In this document: positions 34,752 through 45,890 of the stretch, in pieces
How positions within the stretch are numbered: position 1 is the stretch's first letter
How the letters are laid out: each line of letters opens with the position of its first letter
The notes under the pieces: model-generated
What the model was told of the DNA's origin: nothing
Database searches by the model: none
What the model saw: the letters and a program-made list of their open reading frames with translations, nothing else
Assembly: GCA_011033025.1 (NCBI GenBank)
Contig: WFMF01000029.1
Coordinates: 558,001-622,000 of the forward strand
DNA length: 64,000 nt
DNA from: Beroe forskalii
Taxonomy: Eukaryota; Ctenophora; Nuda; Beroida; Beroidae
Direction of reading: 5' to 3'
Position numbers and translations under genes: made by a program

Positions 34752-34991
34752 AGGCGCATGCATAGAACAGCGGTCGATCGAATGGTATTGGTCGATCGAT
34801 CAACTTCATTTGATCGACTGATGTGTTTTAAAGAGAAATTCTTTGAGCTAGTTGGAAAACAACTAAAAATTGCTCATTAAAACACGATTCAAGTCATAAG
34901 GGACCAGTAAAACACATCACTCGTTCAAATGGGGTTGATCGATCGACCAATTCCAATCGATCGACCGACGAACGTTACGGGCACCTCAACT
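34752..34991. mobile_element. Inverted-repeat element with GATCGATC-rich ends
   Basis: GGTCGATCG..TGGTATTGGTCGATCGATCAAC (34773-34805) is inverted at 34935-34972. Outer ends begin CAGGCGCATG and, on the other strand, CAGTTGAGGTGCC. About 240 bases; MITE-like, superfamily uncertain. Confidence 0.55.
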
Positions 34992-35200
34992 GTTCAAACA
35001 CCCCGAAAGCTGAGGTAGGTATTGGACTGAAGATGCCTGCACACCACTCATCTTGGTGTGACTCACTAAGATCCTACTGCTCTCCACATTGCATTACCTA
35101 AAGGAATCATGTTGGTGTTCAAGTATGGAGTTGAAGAAAAGTCTTGCAGATTGATGTCTTCAAGAAAGATTTCTTTTCAATTCAAACTGTACCTCATTAA
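34985..35200 (+). repeat. Dispersed repeat, second copy at 37786-37975
   Basis: ACACCCCGAAAGCTGAGGTAGGTATT through the Phe-rich end AGAAAGATTTCTTTTCAATT matches the insertion at 37462-37975 in the same orientation at roughly 85-90%. Confidence 0.75.
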
Positions 35201-35269
35201 TGGCATATTGCAAGGAAAATTTAAAAGTCTAATAAGTTCACAAGAAAAAAACTTGTTTATTGTTAGTGA

Positions 35270-35640
35270 TACCAATCACATGACTTGCCCTCATGTGAGT
35301 TGATTTTATATGTTGATGGGTCACTTAATTGCTGATTCAGGATCCCAAACCTGTTCAAATCAAAGGGAATTGCTAACGGAAAATGTTCTGCTGGAGGCTT
35401 GGGTATTGTTGGCTCATTGAAGACACAGGAGCCAACATTGGATAATAATGGGTCTCTTAATTGAGTATTCATTATGACTAACATCATATTCAGTGTTGTG
35501 TTATGTCCCGATGTGCACTTAATCTCAGTTAACCTCCCTGACTGCGGCTTTGTTAACAGGGAAGGGGCTGAGACGGGTCCGCAGTACACAATCTACTGTC
35601 GGAACTACCGGTATGACAACAAGCCGGCCTAGGTGAAGCA
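35270..35640. repeat. Unique sequence with a degraded near-copy at 35755-36095
   Basis: Almost identical to the following 340 bases, which contain many single-base losses and homopolymer changes (CCTCCCTGACTGCGG becomes CCCCCCTGACCGCGG). A minus-strand 108-codon frame here has no recognised domain. Confidence 0.8.
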
Positions 35641-35754
35641 TTTCTAGGATTGACTCGGTCAGAGCGGCTTTGAATTCATTGTTGATTCTGTGGTATCTTG
35701 ACTGATATTTCAGAAAATGCTGACTGTCATGATGACTAATATGGGAGGCCCCAC

Positions 35755-36576
35755 ATGACTTGCCCTCATGTGAGTTGATTTTATATGTTGATGGGTCACT
35801 TAATTCGTTGATTCAGGATCCCAAACCTGTTCAAATCAAAGGAATTGCTAACGGAAAATGTTCTGCTGGAGTTTGGGTATTGTTGGCTCATTGAAGACAC
35901 AGGAGCCAACATTGGATAATAATGGGTCTCTAATTGAGTATTCATTATGACTAACACTATTAAAATTTTTATGTCCCGATGTACTTAATCTCAGTTAACC
36001 CCCCTGACCGCGGCTTTGTTAAAGGGGAAAGGGGGAGGGGGGTCCCAGACACAATCTATTGGGAACTACGGTATGACAACAAGCCGGTAGGTTTGACTCG
36101 GTCAGGCTTTAACACCTCGAATTTCAAAATCTTTTTTAAAAAAAAATTAAATTTGGGTAATTAAAAAAAACTTTTGATACGGGGAAAGGCGCGGCGCGTA
36201 AAATTTGTTGGGCGGGGGTTTGGAACCCTGGTTTCGCCCCGGAAGGCGGCGGTTTTCAACCCCCCCTGGTTAAGAGGAGACGTTTTCCCCTTTGGGTGCG
36301 CGGCGCTTCCCAGGAAACGCCGCGCGTCCCTTTGCGGAGGGAAGGAAGAAGCGATCAAAACGGCGCGCGAGCTGGGCTGGGGCAAAAAAGGGGTTTGGGT
36401 TTGCGCAAACCCGTTGTTCCCCTAAGTGTTACTTTTAACCCGGGCCCTGGTTACGAGGGGGGGGGCCCGGGCCCTTTTTGCCCTTGAACTATTTCCCGGC
36501 TCGGAAAAAGGGGGGCGTTTTAAGGGGGTTTAGTTTTTGAACCCCCGGTCAACCCGAAAGTTTAAGAAATTTTACA
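35755..36576. other. Probable low-quality assembled sequence next to gap
   Basis: First a corrupted repeat of 35270-35640, then a corrupted version of the GC-rich module (36180-36540) with inflated homopolymers (GGGGGG, CCCCCCC, TTTAAAAAAA). Accuracy falls towards the N run. Open frames here should not be trusted. Confidence 0.75.
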
Positions 36577-36676
36577 NNNNNNNNNNNNNNNNNNNNNNNN
36601 NNNNNNNNNNNNNNNNNNNNNNNNNNNNNNNNNNNNNNNNNNNNNNNNNNNNNNNNNNNNNNNNNNNNNNNNNNNN
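36577..36676. other. Assembly gap (100 N)
   Basis: Exactly 100 N, the usual placeholder for a gap of unknown size. The following ~100 bases (36677-36780) are homopolymer-rich and also doubtful. Confidence 0.99.
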
Positions 36677-36809
36677 TTTTATTTTTGGGGGTTTTGGGGA
36701 AAAAAAAAAACCCCCCAAATGGTTTCAATTTTTTTAAAAATTTTTTTTTAAAAAACCCAAATTTTTTTTAAAAATAACTATTTTTAAACATCATGAAATT
36801 AAAGTAAAA

Positions 36810-38940
36810 GCCTCATCTAATTCAACCATTTGGAACATTTAGGGGGTCCAAATAAACTCTATGACATTCCAACAACCAAACCTCTAAACTTACAGACAGT
36901 TCTCTAAACTCACACACAAACAATCTGAGACAGACAGAACACCTTGCACCAACAGGACATGAGCACTGGCTCAAGTTAGATCTGTCAAATACAGGGTTAT
37001 CTAATTAACATAAATCAAAGTCTGGGAATGGTGATTTAGTGCTAAGAAAGCTAGAATGCCACTGCTTAAATATGAGGTTGGATATCAAATAATCACACCC
37101 CCCCCCCCTATAATAATACAAAGTACAATCTTCAACCAATTCTTGTTCCTAAGCCCAAATGGGTGTGTGTACACGCCATGCAATGCAAAAAGGGATATAC
37201 ATGTTTAGCAACAATTCTTGACTAACTGTTTCGACTGGCAATGTGCATTATTCATTTATTTAATGTTTGTTTGACAAACTGGCTTTGGAGAGATCATTCT
37301 ATCCTGTACAATTTGCTATTCATAATTTTCAACTAACAGCAATTTTTAAATGAACTAACAATTTTGTAAAACACTCTGTGGGGTTCATGAATTGATTGAT
37401 TTCTAGTCTGATCAAGTAATTTTGAAATAAAAACTGAATAAAGAATTAGATAAAGAAGTTTTTAATTCAAATATGTTTTAACCCTGATTTTCAGGAGAAG
37501 CATCTCTCAAGATGGAGTATTGGATCAGGATGCATGCCACTTCTCATTAATTTATTAATGTGCAACGTAAAAGGACACAAATAACCCGGATCCATCCACC
37601 GGTCCTCTACTTCTCTTCACTAAGTGTGTTACTTAATTTCTTGATGCTTGGAGTACATACAAAGACCAAAGAGCAAGTTTCAGTTTAATTCAGGCTGGTG
37701 GTCACTGCACTTGACGGTGCTATACCCTGGTACCAGGGGGTGACTGCTGGGGGGCCTACCTCATAAAAAGCTCTCGCAATTTAAAACACCCCGAAAGCTG
37801 AGGTAGGTATTCGACTGAAGAAGCCTGCACACCACTCATCTTGGTGTGATTCATTTGGATCCTGCTGCTCTCTACATTGCATTACCTAAAGGGATCATGT
37901 TGGAGTTCAAGTACGGAGTTGGAGAAAAGTCTTGCAGATTGATGTATTGAAGAAAGTTTTCTTTTTAATTCAAATAAGAAGTTTGAAAATGAGATAAAAT
38001 AATGGATTTTGTTCTTAACGCACTGAATTAAAAATCAGTATATCTGCCTGACGCCTGTACATAAAATAGCGTTTATCCGAATGGAATGTATTCTCTTTCT
38101 TCTCCATGTCTCTATTTTATTTTTATATTTCTCTTTATTAAATTTTCTATTTATATCCATGTACGCATTGCATTATTATGATAATATTTCATAATTACTT
38201 CACCCAATCTTGCCTTCCTAAGCCCGTTTAGGTGTGAGTATTCGCCGCGCCCTCCTTTACGGGAAAAAAGCACCGCCCGCGAGTTCATCTAACCGGATGT
38301 TTACGCGCGCACACGGCCACACGGCCTTTTCGGCTCAATCCTGAGGTGGAACGACGTTGCGCGCGCGCGGAAAAGGGCGCTGGTGAGGGCAACGCGCGAG
38401 CCACATGTAGAAAAATGTCCTATTATTAGCTGCGCGCACGCGCCGCGCGCGGCTGTCGTTTCTCTTAAAATGTAGCCGTAGGTGTGGCTTAAGCTTTTTC
38501 TTAGCTCGCATAGGTGTGTGTGTGTGTGTGTGTGTACGCGCCGCGCGCTTCCCTACGGGACACGCGCTGGGAAAGCGCGCGGCGCCGCGAGCAACCCACA
38601 CAGCGATATACGTGTTTAGCATGTTTAGCAACTTAAGCTTGCGTACGCGCGCAGTGCCACAGCGCTATCCTGAGGAAGCGCGCGGCGCCGCTTAATGCGA
38701 ACAGGGGCCGTGGCCAGAAAGCGGGTATACGTGTTAATTAAGATTTTCCCGAAGATTAATATTCATACTTTATGCAATCTCAATTGCAATAATCTAGTAA
38801 ATAACGTTATTGTGATAATCATTGCTATACTACTGCAACTGGACTGAATTTAAGCTTTTAAAAAATTTGCAAATATACATAACTTGTACTCATCCCATCA
38901 CTGCTCATAATGATTTCCAAAGCAAAGGATATTTGCATCT
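36810..38940. repeat. Large inverted repeat, left arm, outer part (A)
   Basis: Reverse-complementary to about 56068-57830. For example ATTTAGGGGGTCCAAATAAA at about 36838 pairs with TTTATTTGGACCCCCTAAAT at about 57779, and CAAGTTAGATCTGTCAAATA at about 36971 pairs with a sequence near 57650. It includes a GC-rich module (38220-38720) whose counterpart is at 56350-56720. The left copy has an extra 514-bp insertion (37462-37975). No exon recognised. Confidence 0.9.
37462..37975. mobile_element. 514-bp insertion in left arm with 9-bp target duplication
   Basis: Flanked by AAGAAGTTT at 37453-37461 and 37976-37984, while the right arm (about 57117-57126) has one copy and no insert. The insert contains the dispersed repeat also found at 34985-35200, confirming it is mobile. 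A 9-bp duplication is usual for Mutator-like elements, but no clear terminal inverted repeats were seen. Confidence 0.65.
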
Positions 38941-38964
38941 TTTTGTGGTTTTGTTTGGTTTGAC

Positions 38965-41276
38965 ATGGCGAATCAAGTTACAAGGTTCAAAGAACTTCAT
39001 AATCCCCCAACGGAAGAAGAAGACAATGGGGAGGAAACTGATGAACCTGATAAGGTAGTGAGGGTTGTTTACTCTGATGGTGGAGATTGGACAGAAGTAA
39101 ATCATTCAAGAAAGAGGGACAGAAGTCAAAGAACCTACTCTAGAAAGAAGATCAACAGTGATGGAGCAACGTCTCAAACTTCAAGCCCTCAAGCTAAAGT
39201 GTGCAGAATTGATAATTCTTGTGTTTGTGGGAAACCAGTTGATGGTGCAGCAAAGATTGGGTGTTCTAAGTGTAACAGATGTTTTCATTTGAGCTGTGTC
39301 AACTTAGATGGCTTGCAACCAGAGCACATAAAACTTCTTAAGAATTGGTGGTGTTTTGGTTGCCTTCATTGGAAGCATACATCTGAAAATGACCCACAAT
39401 CTCACAAAGCTATAAGAAGAATTGTACGTGAAGAGCTTAAATCAGTGAAAGATGAGATTGTAACTGTTCGAGAAGACCTTGTATTTGCAACCACATCTGT
39501 GCAATCGGGTGTTAAAAATGATGTGAAGACATATGCTGAAGCTATCAGATGTAACCAGAAAGAGGTTTTAGAAGCAACAAGATCTACAACACTGGTTAAA
39601 GATGTTTGTAAGTCTTTGAGCATAGAAAAGCTTGAAAGAGAGAAAAAGCGTAAGAATGTTATTGTATCAAAAGTTCCTGAGGCACCTAGTTGTCTAGTTG
39701 GGGATCAGAGAACCAAGCATGATATTGACTACCCTGATCAATATCATTGAGAACGGATGACCATATGGGGATGACCAAAACGTCATGACTTAATTACTTA
39801 ATTAAAAATTTGCTGCTTGGTTTTCTTAATTTTCAATGACTAAATAGGACAGCAAAATCCCTATACAATTCTTTTATCGCGCTTTCGAAATACGTTGAAA
39901 ACATAGAAGCATTGCTCTCAGCTATTATAATGAAAGATAATATATAGGTAAGTACTAAGTACGAACAGTAGGCGGATAAGATTTACATCATTATAGCGTT
40001 CTAATGTATTGAATTAGTGACTGTAAAAGGTTAAACAGAACAGCTATCAATTTATTAAAGCTGCAGCAGATACTATTACGGATACAAAGCTCTGCTGGAT
40101 GACCAGAATGTGATTTCCAAACGCTATATATTTTCTACTTTGATCTATGTAAGTGATACTTTTTTTTTGGGGTTCTGGAGGTGAGATTTGCGATTCTCAC
40201 CTCCGTAGAGCCAGAAAATCATATATTAACGTTGGCAAGCCTAATTAGATTTGATCATAATGTATCTCTATGATTTTGGTCATCCTTGAGCTCTTGAGCA
40301 CAGAGGCATCATGATATCACATAATATACGCTCAGAATAAATAGGCAGTCGCAATGACGCCATCAACTTTGTGTGCACTGTCAAATTGTTGAAAATGACC
40401 GCTTATTTTTCGCGTGTGGGGTATAATTGAGAGATAATAAGATCTAACTTGGCTGGGACCGGATAGATACGCTGATATGGGGGAATTGGAATGTTCTCAA
40501 TTGTATAGTATGCGAATAAATTTATCAAGCACATGAACCACGAAAAACTTAACAGTGTTGTTTTGATACTAGCTCTTTTGTTCTAACATGTCGAAGTTCG
40601 CCCACAGGTAATTTATTACGGTAATCCGACGGAAGTTCGAACGACGGAAGTTCGAAACGACGGAAGTTCGAACTTTTCGAACTTCCGTCGTTCGAACTTC
40701 CGTCGTACAATCATTTATTACCTATGACCTATGCCCATGTCAGCCAACCTTGTAGAAACTAACATAATGAATGATTGTTGATTATAACATAATCTATTTG
40801 TCTACAATCTTCGATCAAAATTTCCTGAATACCATTGAGTTTTAAAGCTTAAAAATCAATATATATTTTTTACCGAAAAAAGTTCAAAAAATGGATGACC
40901 AAATTTCACTTCGGGGATGACCAATTTGATACGATGTTGATATGGGATTGACTATCTGTGCTGTGATAAAATTGGGATGGCCCGTAAGGACATTGTTACT
41001 TGCTACAGGGCAGGACAAGTCAAGAAAAATGAGGCAGATGAGATAATCCCTCGTCCACTTGTTGTTGTTCTTAAATCTGTTGACACAGCCACCTTTTGGC
41101 ATAATGGTGGAAAAGGCTACAGATGTGGCAATGACCACTGGGTGAATGAAGACCTATGTCGTGTAGATAGAGAGGCCAAGTTTTTTGTCAGGGAAGAGAG
41201 AAGAAAAAGACAGATGATGAGGGAAGAACAGATGAGGGAATTGAAACAGAAGGAATCAGCTCAACAGAGGAAATAA
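38965..41276 (+). CDS. LINE ORF1, PHD-finger protein, split by a transposon
   Basis: Coding segments are 38965-39731 and 40955-41276. Excluding the insertion 39732-40946 plus one copy of its target duplication leaves one frame of 363 codons including the stop. A PHD finger has Cys86, Cys88, Cys100, Cys103, His108, Cys111, Cys130 and Cys133 (C4HC3). A coiled-coil-like charged region follows (about 145-225), then KKRKNVIVSKVPEAP. After the break come IPRPLVVVLKS and a Lys/Arg/Glu-rich tail. In CR1-type LINEs this protein is thought to bind RNA and package the element. As it stands it stops at 39750, so the copy is inactivated in ORF1. Confidence 0.85.
39732..40946. mobile_element. 1215-bp non-autonomous DNA transposon inside LINE ORF1
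   Basis: The 8-bp target duplication ATTGACTA is at 39724-39731 and 40947-40954. Ends form imperfect inverted repeats: CCCTGATCAATATCAT and, on the other strand, CCCATATCAACATCGT (12 of 16 match), followed inward by GGGGATGACCA words at both ends. A perfect-looking palindrome built from CGACGGAAGTTCGAA is at 40630-40706. No transposase frame. The 8-bp duplication suggests hAT or a similar superfamily. Confidence 0.8.
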
Positions 41277-44200
41277 GAAAACAGCTTAGAGTCTTTTACA
41301 CCAATGCAAATGGTCTTTATAATAAGCTATCACAATTGCGCTTAATCATTGAAATGAATGCTATTGACATCATTTGTGTTACAGAATCCCACTTCAATGA
41401 CAACCTTGAATTGGCAGAAATATCTATCCCAGGGTTTAATGCTTATACTAGCAATCGGAATTTCAAACTTGATCAGACAACTTCTAAGAGTGAGGTTAGT
41501 GATGGTGGTGGGTCAGTCATCTATATCCATGAAAGCATACATGTAGTACAGGGAAGTCAAGACAGCAGTTTAGACTCAACTTCTATCACTATCAAAACAG
41601 ACATTGGAGATATAGAGTTGTGCTGTTTATATAGATCTGCTTCTCTTAATGAAAATCAAAATGAAGAATTTCTAAAGTATTTTTCAGCTAAGTTTTCTCT
41701 GCCCACTGATGATAACAAAGAAAAACTTATAGTTGGAGATTTTAATTGTCCTGATATCTCATGGTTATCAGGTAATGTTGCTGGGCCAGTAGACACTATC
41801 AACAAATCATTGCTTTTACAACAGAACTTACTGGAACATGTTCATAATTCTGGGTTTTCATGGCTTATAACTGATGAGGTGACACGCAGAAGGAAGTTTG
41901 GTAACACTATTCAAGAGAGTACACTTGACCAAGTTTTCTGTTCAGATAATTCTTTAGTGAGTGAGTTTAAAATAGGTCCACCATTAGGTAAAAGTGACCA
42001 CATGTCCTTCATAATTGACCTAAATTTATTTAGACCCAAACAAGAACATTGCTATGATATTGATGATGTTAAAAGGAGTTGGTCCAAAATAAGTACTGAT
42101 GAACTTCTTGGTAAATCATATGAAATTGATTGGAATTTTAGCAAAAATACTGAAGCCATGGAAGTGGAGGAAATGTGGGAAGAAATCCATGGCAAGTTGG
42201 CTTCAATTTCTGAGAATATCCCACCTGTTAAGCCTGATAAGCCTGATAAGATTGATAGTTACAACATGCCATGGATAAATTCCTCACTCCGCCGAGCTAT
42301 GAGAGCAAAAAATAAAGCATGGGATGAATTTGATAAAATTGGAAGTATGGAAAGGTTGGATGTAGCCTTGTATAAGCAGGGAAAGTTTGAAGATATTGAG
42401 ATTAAAGCTAAAATTCGTTATGAAAGGACTATCACTGCTGATTTGAAGCATAATTCAAAAGCTTTTTACTCTTATCTCCGTAATAGGCGTAAAGTTAAAT
42501 CAATGGTAACAACCTTGAGGAAGGATGAAAAGACTGGTTCCTTAACTTCAAATGATTATGAGACAGCAGAATGTTTCGCTGATGCTTTTTCGTCTGTGTT
42601 TGTTGAGGAGCCACTTGGACCACTTCCTCATGGTTGTTATAAGTCTACACCTGAACATGAACAAAATGATATCAATATAACTGAGAAAGAAGTGTTTGAT
42701 GAATTAAAAAGCTTAAATATTTATAAAAGTTTTGGCCCAGATAATATTCACCCCAAGTTGCTTTATTCCCTAGCTGATAATTCAAATTTTATTAAGTCTA
42801 TTACAGCTCTTTATGCAAAGTGTATTGAGAAGTGTCATATGCCTAATATCTGGAAAACAGCAAATGTTGTGGCACTCCATAAAAAAGACTCTAAACTTGA
42901 CCCTCTTAACTACAGACCTGTCTCCCTGACTTGTATTTTGTGTAAGATTTATGAGAAGTTTTTGAGAAAGCACATACTTAGTATTGTTGAGAAGAATATT
43001 TCTAATGGCCAGCATGGATTCATTGAAGGAAATCATGCCTTTCAAATCTACTTGAGACCTTTGATTCTATATTAGATTTATTGGATGCTGGTTACCCTAT
43101 TGACATTTTTTATCTGGATTTCCTTAAAGCTTTTGACTCAGTGCCTCACTATAGACTTCTAACTAAGCTTGAGGGTTATGGGATAAAAGGTCCAATGTTG
43201 GATATTTTAAGGGATTTTTTATCTGGTAGAACCATGAGAACTAGTGTCAGAGGGCGCTATTCAAAAAGCAGGGCTATTCTTAGTGGTGTTCCGCAGGGCT
43301 CAGTTTTGGGGCCCTTACTTTTTATCCTATTCATAAATGATCTACCAGATGAAATCAAGAATATGAGTATGTTATTTGCAGATGACTTAAAACTTATTGC
43401 TGATGCTAGAAATAAAGCACAGATAAATCAAGATCTTGAAAAGTTAGAACAGTGGGAAAACTTATGGCTTCTAAAGTTTAATACTGAGAAATGTAAAGTT
43501 ATGCATCTTGCTTATAATGATAATCCCCATAATCAGTATTTCTTAAATGGAGTGTTATTAAAAGAGGTAAACTTTGAGAAAGATTTAGGTTTATTTATGA
43601 GTGAAAATTTGGGCTGGGATGAGAACATTCGGTCTTGTATTAAATTAGCTAATAGATGCATAGGTTGGATTTCTAGGAATATGATCAATAGAGATCATAA
43701 GTTGTTGTCTAAAGTTTACAAAGCAATTATTCGTCCTAGACTTGAATACTGTGTCCAGCTGTGGAACCCGGTTGCTTGCCATGGGAACTGGTCAATAATC
43801 TTGGAGTTGGAATCAATTCAACGCCGTTTCACCCGTCTTGCCAATGATATTGGCCTTCTTCCCTATAGCAAGCGGCTGGAAATGATGGAACTTACCACTC
43901 TTGGAGAAAGACGTATCCGTGGGGACCTGATTGAAACATATAAGATTGTCACAGGAAAAGTAGATTATGCTAAGAATGTTTTCAAGTTGAATAGATCTGG
44001 TAGCAAGATTGTTAGTAAAGCCAATGTTAAAGTAGACAGTAAAATCTTAAAATTGAGACAATCTTTCCTCCCTGATAGAATTAAGAAGTATTGGAACAAC
44101 TTACCTTCTTTTGTCAAGTCATCAGAGAATGTAACATCTTTCAAAGTGAACCTAAATAAGTTTAAGACTGATTCTGCTAGCTTAGGAAATCATTTTTGGG

Positions 44201-44337
44201 AAGTATCTAGTATCATTATTGATAAAATTGAAGGGAATGCTAGTTACCTAATACGGAAAGAAAAGTTTAACAAATATCTTATGGAGAACCCCTTTGTTGC
44301 TAAGAAAGGATTCAACACTTTTTGTCACACTGGTTAA
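41207..44337 (+). pseudogene. LINE ORF2: endonuclease and reverse transcriptase, one frameshift
   Basis: The first frame stays open from about 41207 to 43075 and the second runs 43081-44337; a single-base indel near 43033 separates them. The endonuclease part holds ANGLYNKLSQLR, CVTESHF, GDFNCPDISW, LDQVFCSD and KSDH, the EEP (AP-endonuclease-like) motifs. The reverse transcriptase part holds YRPVSLTC, FYLDFLKAFDSVPH, SGVPQGSVLGPLLFILFIND and LFADD, all catalytic motifs present. Conserved endonuclease sequence begins before the first in-frame ATG (41354) and overlaps ORF1 in the -1 frame. Expression may therefore depend on frameshifting or re-initiation. Confidence 0.9.
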
Positions 44338-44702
44338 CTTTTTAACTTTTACCATCTGGTATTTCAGTTTTTATTCATCATTTAGTTTTCTGGTTCTTAA
44401 TTTATTCTAATATATTTTGTGTATATATCGATAAATCTTGACTATTATAATATTTCATTTCTAACTCACTTTTGTCAGGGCACTATAGCATAGTGCAACT
44501 TAATGTTTTATTTTTTAATTGAATATTGAGAGTACCTTGTAGAGGTACATGACGTGAAGAAGGATGATGAAGAATGAGAATGATATAGTTGTGTTGTATT
44601 TATTACAAAACTGTTTATCTTATCTTATCTTATCTACTATACTGTTATGTTTTTGATTAATGATAGTTGAATTTTTCTTAACATTCTTGTTGAATGGTCA
44701 AT

Positions 44703-45890
44703 TTTTGTGCCAATGGCTTGGTATGGTATATTTCCTAACCCCCTTTTTGTTGATATTCATTAATATTATCAAATCTTTATATCCTATTCATAGCTGCTAT
44801 AATCTATAATGAATGAGTTTAATTAAATGTTGTTGCAATGTTGCCAAATAAGCCTCATAATGGATAAAATCCGTGATCAATATACATATCTCAATCTATA
44901 CAATTATGGCTGTTTTTGTATTCCAAATATAATAAATATCTCAATCTGTTATTGAAGAGACTTCGTCTTCGAAAAAGTTGTCCTAAGACTTGAAATATCA
45001 TTGATTATTTTTATTGAGATCATTGGCAATTTCTAGATGATTGATCATGTCATCAAGGCTCCTGTTACTCAACATTTCAACAATTATTATTGCTGTATCA
45101 GGTTTCTTCCTCAATCATTCTCTGATAAATTAGCACCCAACATTATATAATAATGAAAAGTAATATCTTGATTTGCTCTTATAAGCTTGATTAATTTGAT
45201 AAGCTAAATGCTCTTCAGCCTCTGTTGTGAACCATCCCATTCATTACATGTATGATGAGTAGGTTAGTAGGTAGGTATGTTAAGTAATTATTCCCAAGCA
45301 GCAAACCCCGAATGTTCATTATTTTAACTTTTTTGCTTTTCAGTGGGGCAGCACCTAAGTACCACTCCAGTTATGGAAGAGATTGTACTGCTCAGGGAAG
45401 GAGTTAGTGTTGAAATGGAAGTTAAACTTTTATACAGTCAAACAGTCACTGTATCACAGAGTGATATTCACTGGACTAAGGTATAGATACTGGACAAATG
45501 GAGGTAACTTGATATGGGACTTGATAGGGAAGATTGAATTTTCGGATACATACTATAGTTCTTATATATCAACAAATGTATCATTAGGTATATGATGTTC
45601 AGAAAAGATTTTCAAGACATACGAGTATTCCATAACAAAAATGTCCTAGGTCAATGGATATCTTCCAGAGAAAAGCTCTCTAAACTTGAACAACAAGCTG
45701 GCCACACTCATGATAAGCAGGTTATACTTATTCCTATAACAATCCTATGATACCATTGACAAGGGTGGGAAAATCTACAAAATCCTCATTAGTTCTCAAT
45801 ATCTTAAGCATGAAGCTATTAAAGGATACGGGCAGTTGAAAAGGTCATAGGGAATATAAATGATATCCATGAAATAAAAATTTCAGGGTA
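44703..45890. repeat. Large inverted repeat, left arm, inner part (B)
   Basis: Reverse-complementary to about 52785-54345. The match includes two Ig-gene exons (45344-45480 and 45671-45720) with their intron and ends immediately before the acceptor of the exon at 45887. Confidence 0.92.

Larger units (their letters stand above)
38941..44635 (+). mobile_element. Full-length CR1-like LINE (with nested DNA transposon)
   Basis: Bounded by comparison with the right arm of the palindrome, which lacks it: the sequence before 38941 and after about 44635 (TACTATACTGTTATG) is contiguous at about 56068. It contains ORF1 (PHD finger), ORF2 (endonuclease plus reverse transcriptase) and a (TATCT)n 3' tail at about 44617-44635. 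Non-poly(A) short-repeat tails and a PHD-type ORF1 are typical of the CR1/L2 group. The 5' UTR is only about 24 bases. Confidence 0.9.

Noticed and set aside
36174-36487. Open frames 36161-36487 resembling bacterial-type or Arg-rich protein
   Set aside because: The sequence has inflated homopolymers and abuts the gap; it is probably unpolished assembly of the GC-rich repeat.
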